In this document: piece after piece, positions 1 to 4,594 of the stretch
Layout of the letters: every line of letters begins with the position of its first letter
Numbering within the stretch: position 1 is the first letter of the stretch
NCBI GenBank assembly: GCA_937934775.1
Contig: CALGYL010000179.1
Span: forward strand, 1-17,260
Direction: 5' to 3'
Origin: an uncultured Clostridia bacterium
GTDB lineage: Bacteria; Bacillota; Clostridia; Christensenellales; Aristaeellaceae
Length of the DNA: 17,260 nucleotides
Notes under the pieces: model-generated
What the model saw: the letters and a program-made list of their open reading frames with translations, nothing else
Told to the model about the DNA's origin: nothing
The model's database searches: none
Translations under genes and position numbers: made by a program

Positions 1-1
1 C

Positions 2-454
2 GAGTGCGACGAACTTGGCGCGCTGGAAATCGCGCGCCGCTCCCGTGGCACGCCCCGGATCGCCAACCGGCTCATCAAAAGGGTGCGCGACTTTGCGCAG
101 GTGAAGGCGGGCGGTAAGATCACGCTGCCGGTGGCGCAGGAAGCGCTGAATGTGATGGAGATCGACGAACTGGGCCTCGACCGGATCGACCGGACCATGC
201 TTGAGGCATTGATCAGCAAGTTTGGCGGCGGGCCGGTGGGCCTGGATACGCTGGCAGCCTCCACCGGCGAGGACGCCTCCACCATCGAGGATGTGTACGA
301 ACCCTACCTTCTGCAACTGGGTTTCCTGATGCGCACGCCCCGTGGCCGCGTGGCCGCGCCCGCGGCTTACCGTCACCTTGGTCTGGCCGTGCCGGATCAG
401 AATGCCCAGAGCGCCGCGCCCGAATCCGCCCAGTTGCGGCTGGAGATTGAATAG
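2..454 (+). CDS. ruvB: Holliday junction branch migration ATPase RuvB, C-terminal part (5' end outside window)
   Basis: The reading frame is open from the first bases of the window, so this is the 3' part of a longer gene. RuvB is the hexameric AAA+ motor that works with RuvA and RuvC to migrate and resolve Holliday junctions. The visible part starts in the small AAA+ lid at ARRSRGTPRIANRLIKRVRD, a RuvB hallmark that includes the sensor-2 arginine region. It continues into the C-terminal winged-helix domain (GPVGLDTLA, then YEPYLLQLGF and TPRGR...YRHLG), which binds DNA. A variable tail rich in Ala, Gln and Glu follows. The Walker A and B motifs lie upstream, outside the window. The stop is TAG at 452-454 and queA begins 81 bases later on the same strand; ruvAB-queA-tgt is a common clostridial order. 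Identity is very secure; the start is not visible. Confidence 0.95.
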   Translation, partial: ECDELGALEIARRSRGTPRIANRLIKRVRDFAQVKAGGKITLPVAQEALNVMEIDELGLDRIDRTMLEALISKFGGGPVGLDTLAASTGEDASTIEDVYEPYLLQLGFLMRTPRGRVAAPAAYRHLGLAVPDQNAQSAAPESAQLRLEIE

Positions 455-535
455 ATTTTGGTTAAATCTGCCCAATGCGCCCGTTCCGGAGCGAATACGG
501 GCCGACGGGCCCAATGATCTGAAAGTGGAGACCGG

Positions 536-1561
536 ATGAAGACAAGCGATTTTCTGTACGACCTGCCCGAGGAACTGATTGCCCAGACGCCCATCGAGCC
601 GCGCGACCACTCGAGGCTCCTGGTTGTAAACCGGGTGGACAATTCCATCGAGCACAGGCATTTTTATGACCTGCCCGGATACCTGCGTTCCGGTGATGTG
701 CTGGTGATCAACGACACCCGGGTGATGCCCGCAAGGCTGATCGGGGAGCGGATGCCCGGCGGCGGCGCCTGCGAGGTGCTGCTGCTCCGGCAAGTGTCGC
801 CGGTCAGCTGGGAGACGCTGGTCAAGCCTGGTAAAAAGCTGAAAACGGGCGCTAAGGTGTCCTTCGGCGGCGGGCGGCTGACCGCCACCATCGAAGCCCC
901 CACCGATGCGGGCGGCCGTGTGGTGCGCTTTGACGTGGCCAGCGGCACGCTGGAGGCCGCGCTGGATGAGTTGGGCGAGATGCCGCTGCCCCCCTACATC
1001 CATGAAAAACTGGACGACCGGGAGCGGTATCAGACGGTCTATGCCCGGGCGGTGGGTTCTGCCGCCGCGCCGACGGCCGGTCTGCATTTTACCCCGGAGT
1101 TGATGGAGAAGATCCGCGGCATGGGCGTTCAGATCGTGCCGGTGCTTCTGCACGTGGGGCTTGGCACCTTCCGGCCCGTCAAGGCGGAGGACGTTTCTGA
1201 GCACAAGATGCACAGCGAGTTCTATCAGGTCACAGAGGAAGCGGCGGAGGCGGTCAACCGCGCGAAGCGGGAGGGCCGCCGGGTGATCGCGGTGGGCACC
1301 ACCAGCGTGCGCACGCTGGAATCGGCGGCGAAGGATGGCCTTCTCGCGTCCGGCTCCGGCTGGACGGAGATCTTCATTACCCCCGGCTACCGTTTCCAGA
1401 TGGTGGACGCGCTGATCACCAATTTTCACCTGCCCGGCTCCACGCTGATCATGCTGGTCTCGGCGCTGATGGGGCGGGACGAAACGCTGCGTGCCTATAC
1501 GGAAGCCGTCCGTCTGCGCTACCGATTTTTTTCCTTTGGCGACGCCATGTTGATCCAGTAA
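536..1561 (+). CDS. queA: S-adenosylmethionine:tRNA ribosyltransferase-isomerase QueA
   Basis: QueA transfers and isomerises the ribosyl part of S-adenosylmethionine onto preQ1 at tRNA position 34, giving epoxyqueuosine. It acts in the cytoplasm after Tgt. The 341-residue product has the usual family length and its conserved blocks in order: NDTRVMPARL near residue 60, GEMPLPPYIHEKL near 145, YAR..GSAAAPTAGLHFTPE near 170, HVGLGTFRPV near 205, HKMHSE, GTTSVRTLES, TNFHLPGSTLIMLVSA and a C-terminal FFSFGDAMLI. The ATG at 536 is preceded by a GGAG at 526-529. It starts 81 bases after ruvB and is followed after 19 bases by tgt, so queA and tgt are almost certainly co-transcribed and serve the same modification. 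Nothing is missing or broken. Confidence 0.97.
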   Translation: MKTSDFLYDLPEELIAQTPIEPRDHSRLLVVNRVDNSIEHRHFYDLPGYLRSGDVLVINDTRVMPARLIGERMPGGGACEVLLLRQVSPVSWETLVKPGKKLKTGAKVSFGGGRLTATIEAPTDAGGRVVRFDVASGTLEAALDELGEMPLPPYIHEKLDDRERYQTVYARAVGSAAAPTAGLHFTPELMEKIRGMGVQIVPVLLHVGLGTFRPVKAEDVSEHKMHSEFYQVTEEAAEAVNRAKREGRRVIAVGTTSVRTLESAAKDGLLASGSGWTEIFITPGYRFQMVDALITNFHLPGSTLIMLVSALMGRDETLRAYTEAVRLRYRFFSFGDAMLIQ

Positions 1562-1580
1562 CGTACAGGGAGGGAAACCC

Positions 1581-2705
1581 TTGCCCAAACCGTTTGAATT
1601 TGAGCTTCTGCATGTCTGCAAGCAGACCGGCGCCCGCAGAGGACGGCTGCACACGCTCCACGGAACCATCGAGACGCCGGTGTATATGCCGGTGGGCACT
1701 CAGGCGTCGGTCAAGACGCTGTCGCCGGAAGAAGTAAAGGACCTCGGCGCGGAGATCATCCTGGCCAACACCTACCACCTGCACCTGAGGCCTGGCGAGG
1801 ACCTGGTCCGGGAGGCGGGCGGGCTGCACAAGTTCATGCACTGGGACAAGCCCATCCTGACCGATAGCGGCGGGTTCCAGGTATTTTCGCTGGCGAGCCT
1901 CCGGAAGGTCCGGGAGGACGGCGTTTCCTTCCGTTCCCATCTGGACGGCAGCAGCCGGTTTCTGTCGCCGGAAAAAGCCGTCGCCATTCAGGAGGCGCTG
2001 GGTTCCGACATTGCGATGCAGTTTGACGAGTGCACCGCCTGGCCCTGCGACGAGAAAACCGCGGCCACGGCGCTGGGACGCACCATCCGCTGGCTGGACC
2101 GCTGCATCGCCGCCAAGACGCGGGACGATCAGGCGCTGTTCGCCATCGTGCAGGGCGCGTTTTTTGAGGAATTGCGGGCCGAGAGCGCGCGGCAGGCGGC
2201 TGCCCGGGATCTGCCCGGCTATGGCATCGGCGGCCTGTCGGTGGGGGAGCCGAAGGAGATCATGTACCGGATGCTGGACGTGGTCTGCCCGATCCTGCCG
2301 GAGGGCAAACCGCGCTACCTGATGGGGGTCGGCTCGCCCGACTGCCTGATTGAGGGTGTGGTGCGGGGCGTGGACATGTTCGATTGTGTGCTGGCCACCC
2401 GCGTGGCGCGCAACGGCACCGTATTCACCCGGAACGGGCGGCTGGTGGTCCGTAACGCGGCAAGTGCAAGGGACTTTGGCCCGCTGGAGGAAGGTTGCGA
2501 CTGCTACGCCTGCCGCAACTACTCCCGCGCCTACATCCGCCATCTTCTGAAGGCGGAGGAAATTCTGGCGCTGCGGCTCCTGTCGATTCACAACCTGCGC
2601 TTTTTAGCCCGGATGATGGAGGAGATGCGCTCCGCCATTGAGCAGGACGCTACCAGGGACTGGGCGGAGGCATTTTATGCCACCCACGGCCGCGGGTCCT
2701 GGTAA
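1581..2705 (+). CDS. tgt: Queuine/preQ1 tRNA-guanine transglycosylase Tgt (TTG start)
   Basis: Tgt exchanges the guanine at the wobble position of GUN-anticodon tRNAs for preQ1 and is the partner step of QueA. The 374-residue product has the usual length for bacterial Tgt. Visible hallmarks are LTDSGGFQVFSLA near residue 93, which carries the first catalytic aspartate, and FDCVLATRVARNG near 265, which carries the nucleophilic aspartate. The structural zinc site follows as CDCYACRNYSRAYIRHL, giving CxCxxC plus a downstream histidine. The start is TTG at 1581, chosen because AGGGAGGG at 1567-1574 sits at good spacing and no better in-frame ATG exists nearby. The common P of the PTR motif is A here (ATRVARNG), a minor variation. 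The next gene, yajC, has its own promoter. Confidence 0.96.
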   Translation: MPKPFEFELLHVCKQTGARRGRLHTLHGTIETPVYMPVGTQASVKTLSPEEVKDLGAEIILANTYHLHLRPGEDLVREAGGLHKFMHWDKPILTDSGGFQVFSLASLRKVREDGVSFRSHLDGSSRFLSPEKAVAIQEALGSDIAMQFDECTAWPCDEKTAATALGRTIRWLDRCIAAKTRDDQALFAIVQGAFFEELRAESARQAAARDLPGYGIGGLSVGEPKEIMYRMLDVVCPILPEGKPRYLMGVGSPDCLIEGVVRGVDMFDCVLATRVARNGTVFTRNGRLVVRNAASARDFGPLEEGCDCYACRNYSRAYIRHLLKAEEILALRLLSIHNLRFLARMMEEMRSAIEQDATRDWAEAFYATHGRGSW

Positions 2706-2730
2706 TACCAATCCAAATTATGAATTCCAC
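2705..2730 (+). repeat. Possible decayed end of the MITE-like element seen at 3589-3746
   Basis: Immediately after the tgt stop codon the sequence reads ATACCAATCCAAATTATGAA. This resembles the left end of the element at 3589 (TACCAACTCCAAGTATAAT), with TACCAA identical and the following TCCAA shared. No matching inverted TTGGTA end was found before yajC, so at most this is a solo or eroded end. Weak evidence from a short match. Confidence 0.3.
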
Positions 2731-2829
2731 GTTGGACTGAAATCGAATAATCCGCGCTTAAATATCTCGGCAGAGCGAACGATCAATGAAAATTTTACAC
2801 CATTGTACGTTTGCAGAGCGTTTTAGCCG

Positions 2830-2858
2830 TTGTGCTCCCGCCCAAACTCAAGTATAAT
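2830..2858 (+). promoter_or_regulatory. Sigma-A-type promoter of yajC
   Basis: There is a perfect TATAAT at 2853-2858, and TTGTGC at 2830-2835 sits 17 bases upstream as a partial -35. Transcription would start near 2865, leaving a leader of about 25 bases that contains the GGAGG at 2879-2883. The ATG at 2867 lies at the transcript start with no ribosome site, so translation should begin at 2891. Confidence 0.72.
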
Positions 2859-2890
2859 AAGCTAGTATGATTTATTTTGGAGGAAATAAC

Positions 2891-3313
2891 ATGTTCACAG
2901 GCTTCAACTGGCTCCTGGACGCCGCGACTTCGGCGCCCGCCGCCGTCGCCACTGCCGCCGCGTCTCTCGCGCCTGGCGCAACCGCAGCGCCGGATGCCGC
3001 CGCGCAGAGCGGGGGCATTCTCGCCACACTGATTCAGCTGCTGCCGATGGTCGCCATCGTGGTGGTGTTCTGGTTTGTGCTGATCCGTCCGCAGCGCAAG
3101 AAGGACAAGGCCGTTAAGGACATGCTGTCCGCCCTCAAGGCGGGCGACCGCATCTGCACCATTGGCGGCGTCTACGGCACTGTGACCGCCATCAAGGACG
3201 ACACCGTGACGGTCGTCGTCGGCACGCAGAAGACGCAGATGATCTTCGCCCGCTGGGCGATCCGCTCCGTCGAGGACGCGCCGCTGGAGAACGACGTCGA
3301 ACCGCAGATCTAA
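2891..3313 (+). CDS. yajC: Preprotein translocase subunit YajC
   Basis: YajC is a small single-span membrane protein associated with the SecDF-YidC part of the Sec translocon. The 140-residue product has an N-terminal Ala/Pro-rich stretch (residues 11-42), one hydrophobic helix at about 44-63 (TLIQLLPMVAIVVVFWFVLI) and then the family signature RPQRKKDK. The conserved cytosolic domain follows, with LKAGDRICTIGGVYGTV and IKDDTVTVVV. The start at 2891 is preferred because GGAGG at 2879-2883 lies 7 bases upstream; an in-frame ATG at 2867 falls at the predicted transcription start. The alanine-rich N-terminal extension is longer than in many YajC proteins. secD and secF, frequent clostridial neighbours, are not in the window. 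Confidence 0.92.
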   Translation: MFTGFNWLLDAATSAPAAVATAAASLAPGATAAPDAAAQSGGILATLIQLLPMVAIVVVFWFVLIRPQRKKDKAVKDMLSALKAGDRICTIGGVYGTVTAIKDDTVTVVVGTQKTQMIFARWAIRSVEDAPLENDVEPQI

Positions 3314-3478
3314 TCGAGATGGCAAAGCCGCCGCATGCGGGTAAAATCCGCTTTGCGGCTTATGTCCGCTTATGTTCGTGCTGGTTTCCGCAAACGCCGT
3401 GGCATTTGCGTGCGGAACCCGGTTCGGTAGTTGTTTTCTGAAGCTTCCGATCGAATCATCAATCGTCCTGATTCTATT

Positions 3479-3511
3479 GCTTCCGGCGACTCGTGCGCCG
3501 GAAGCATTTTT
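3479..3511 (+). terminator. Intrinsic terminator downstream of yajC; copy A of a dispersed hairpin
   Basis: GCTTCCGGCG at 3479-3488 pairs perfectly with CGCCGGAAGC at 3496-3505 around the loop ACTCGTG, and ATTTTT follows. This is a textbook rho-independent terminator for yajC. The same hairpin core recurs at 4399-4423 and, degenerate, at 6561-6585. Confidence 0.85.
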
Positions 3512-3577
3512 CCGTCATCAGCGCCCATGCTGATGGCAGAAACAAACCAAAAAGCCAGTGAGCCGCCCGGATACCCG

Positions 3578-3607
3578 TTGGGATTTCATACCAACTCCAA
3601 GTATAAT
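3578..3607 (+). promoter_or_regulatory. Possible outward promoter at the left end of the MITE-like element
   Basis: A perfect TATAAT at 3602-3607 lies inside the left terminal repeat. TTGGGA at 3578-3583, in the flank, is 18 bases upstream. The pair would fire rightward toward the membrane-protein gene. The -35 is weak, so this is a candidate only. Confidence 0.35.
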
Positions 3608-3746
3608 TTACCCGTCTAGCCAGGTCTTTTCGCGCAAAACAGTGTCGCCTTCCGCTCAAAATAGCGCTGCTATTCCTCGCTCCGGCTCCTTGTTCTGCAT
3701 CGAAAACTCCTCGTCCCTTTGGGGTAAATAATACTCTTCATTGGTA
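3589..3746. mobile_element. MITE-like element, 158 bp, about 25-bp imperfect terminal inverted repeats, 3-bp TCA duplication
   Basis: The left end (3589-3613) begins TACCAACTCC and ends ATTTACCC; the right end (3722-3746) begins GGGTAAAT and ends TTGGTA. The two are reverse complements apart from a central A/T mismatch and a cluster at ACTCC versus CTTCA. TCA lies directly outside each end (3586-3588 and 3747-3749). The related repeat at 4463-4478 reads AATTTCAGGCGCACG with no insertion, which is the expected empty site. The interior has no credible ORF and contains a small AATAGC...GCTATT palindrome near 3660. Terminal repeats, small size, lack of coding capacity and an occupied/empty pair together support a non-autonomous element. 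A 3-bp TNA-type duplication fits some IS5-family subgroups, but the parent is not identified. Confidence 0.68.
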
Positions 3747-3807
3747 TCAGGCGCGCGAAGTTTCTTCCTATCGCGTCAAAACGCCACAGGATTCTTGGCT
3801 GTTCTGA

Positions 3808-3837
3808 GAGCGCTGCATTGCGGAGCGTTCTTTTTTT
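3808..3837 (+). terminator. Intrinsic terminator just upstream of the small membrane protein gene
   Basis: GAGCGCT at 3808-3814 pairs with AGCGTTC at 3824-3830 (one G-U), followed by seven T residues at 3831-3837. The gene at 3877 starts only 40 bases beyond the T run, so this may act as an attenuator if that gene is transcribed from upstream. Confidence 0.7.
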
Positions 3838-3876
3838 ATGCCGAAATACATACGCTTGGGCGAGGAGGGGATATGG

Positions 3877-4287
3877 ATGGAGCGGCGGGCGACGATTTTC
3901 GCGCTGATCCGGGGGCTGGGTACGGCGGCGCTGACGACTTTGGCGGGCATGGCGCTATTGGCCGGCGTGGTGGTGCTGACCGGTGTCAGCGACGGCGCGG
4001 TGCTGGCGATCAATCAGGCGCTCAAGGCGGTCAGCATCGCACTGGGCGCAGCGGCGGCGGTCGGTTTTGGCGGACGGCGCGGTTTTCTAATGGGCGCGGT
4101 CGTCGGCACGCTGTACATGGTGCTGGGTTATGCGCTCTATTGTGCCATCGACGGGCGGATGGCGCCCGCGGGCCTTCTGGTCACGGAGTTTTTAATGGGC
4201 GCGCTGGTTGGGGCGCTGGCGGGCGCGCTGACGGCCAACATCCGGCCGTCCCGGCGCGTGAAGCGCCATACGCGGGCGGCGGCGTAG
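3877..4287 (+). CDS. TIGR04086-like four-helix membrane protein
   Basis: The product is a 136-residue, very hydrophobic protein with four likely membrane segments at about 13-36, 41-63, 68-91 and 98-120, and a basic C-terminal tail (RPSRRVKRHTR). Length, four-helix layout and position after yajC match the TIGR04086 (YrzE-like) membrane protein family, whose function is unknown. The start at 3877 is chosen because GAGGAGGGG at 3862-3870 lies 8 bases upstream; the in-frame ATG at 3838 directly abuts a terminator T run and has no ribosome site. The gene sits alone between two collinear copies of an intergenic repeat. Family assignment rests on architecture and context rather than a sharp motif. 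Confidence 0.72.
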   Translation: MERRATIFALIRGLGTAALTTLAGMALLAGVVVLTGVSDGAVLAINQALKAVSIALGAAAAVGFGGRRGFLMGAVVGTLYMVLGYALYCAIDGRMAPAGLLVTEFLMGALVGALAGALTANIRPSRRVKRHTRAAA

Positions 4288-4324
4288 CGCGGTGGGTGGC
4301 AACGCGCACAGGGGTTGCAAAAAC

Positions 4325-4365
4325 AGGGCTGCCTTGCGGAGGTTATCCTCCCGCGAAGCAGCCTT
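4325..4365 (+). repeat. Two-tier hairpin, direct repeat copy 1
   Basis: The copy begins AGGGCTGCCTTGCGGAGG and closes with GAAGCAGCCTT. GGCTGC pairs with GCAGCC outside, and GCGG-AGG pairs with CCT-CCCGC inside around TTAT. A near-identical copy lies at 4529-4569, with only a few substitutions across about 41 bases. Confidence 0.8.
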
Positions 4366-4398
4366 TGGACATCAACAAAGTCTCATCCTGCTTCAATC

Positions 4399-4423
4399 GC
4401 TTCCGGCGACCCGTGCGCCGGAA
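4399..4423 (+). repeat. Dispersed hairpin GCTTCCGGCG, copy B
   Basis: TTCCGGCG at 4401-4408 pairs with CGCCGGAA at 4416-4423 around ACCCGTG. Apart from one loop base the sequence equals copy A at 3479-3503. There is no T run after it, so by itself it is not a good terminator. Confidence 0.8.
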
Positions 4424-4492
4424 ACAGTACCATCCGTCGGTGCGACGCCCGGAAATTCCGGAGAATTTCAGGCGCACGCAGCTTGTTCCCCT

Positions 4493-4525
4493 CGCATCAA
4501 AAAATCTGTAGGTTTTTTTGATGCG
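4493..4525. terminator. A-tract/T-tract hairpin, possible bidirectional terminator
   Basis: CGCATCAAAAAA at 4493-4504 pairs with TTTTTTGATGCG at 4514-4525. Each strand therefore carries a run of T at the 3' side of its own stem. The same design recurs at 17212-17242. It sits between convergent genes, which suits termination in either direction. Confidence 0.6.
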
Positions 4526-4528
4526 CTG

Positions 4529-4574
4529 AGGGCTGTCTTGCGGAGGTTATCCTTCCGCGAGGCAGCCCTGTTTT
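4529..4574 (+). terminator. Two-tier hairpin, direct repeat copy 2, with T run
   Basis: AGGGCTG at 4529-4535 pairs with CAGCCCT at 4563-4569. The inner GCGGAGG pairs with CCTTCCGC around TTAT with one bulged T, and GTTTT follows. It is a near copy of 4325-4365 and a plausible terminator for rightward transcription through the membrane-protein gene. Confidence 0.65.
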
Positions 4575-4594
4575 GCGAAATGCTGTATTCCGGA

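Larger units (their letters stand above)
3314..3876. other. 563-bp intergenic region of hairpins, repeat blocks and a MITE-like element
   Basis: No gene is convincing here. In order it holds a two-tier hairpin (outer stem AAGCCGC 3325-3331 with GCGGCTT 3355-3361; inner GCGG 3337-3340 with CCGC 3348-3351). An imperfect hairpin at about 3386-3418 follows, then a terminator at 3479-3511 and a small palindrome CATCAGC...GCTGATG at about 3515-3533. Next come the MITE-like element at 3589-3746, a degenerate TCGCGTCAAAA block near 3770 and a terminator at 3808-3837. Several of these blocks recur in the same order at 4325-4574. Confidence 0.75.
4288..4594. other. 307-bp intergenic region of hairpin repeats between convergent genes
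   Basis: No gene is seen. It carries, in order, a two-tier hairpin (4325-4365), the second copy of the GCTTCCGGCG hairpin (4399-4423), the intact ATTTCAGGCGCACG site (4464-4477), an A-tract/T-tract hairpin (4493-4525) and a second two-tier hairpin ending in TTTT (4529-4574). The flanking genes converge here, so these hairpins probably end transcription from both sides. Confidence 0.75.

Noticed and set aside
1449..2591. A 380-codon minus-strand frame
   Set aside because: Antisense to queA and tgt, which have clear family motifs; the translation is Arg/His/Gln-rich with no domain.
3838..3876. ATG at 3838 as start of the membrane protein
   Set aside because: It follows a terminator T run directly and has no ribosome site; ATG 3877 has GAGGAGGGG at good distance.
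3741..4511. A 256-codon plus-strand frame overlapping the membrane protein
   Set aside because: Shifted frame of the membrane-protein gene with Gly/Arg composition. The chosen frame has a ribosome site and four hydrophobic helices.
3325..4574. CRISPR array from the regularly placed hairpins
   Set aside because: Repeats are irregular in spacing, differ from each other, have no uniform spacers, and no cas gene is present.
4288..4594. SCIFF (scfA) peptide gene, expected after this cluster
   Set aside because: No short cysteine-rich frame with six cysteines was found on either strand.
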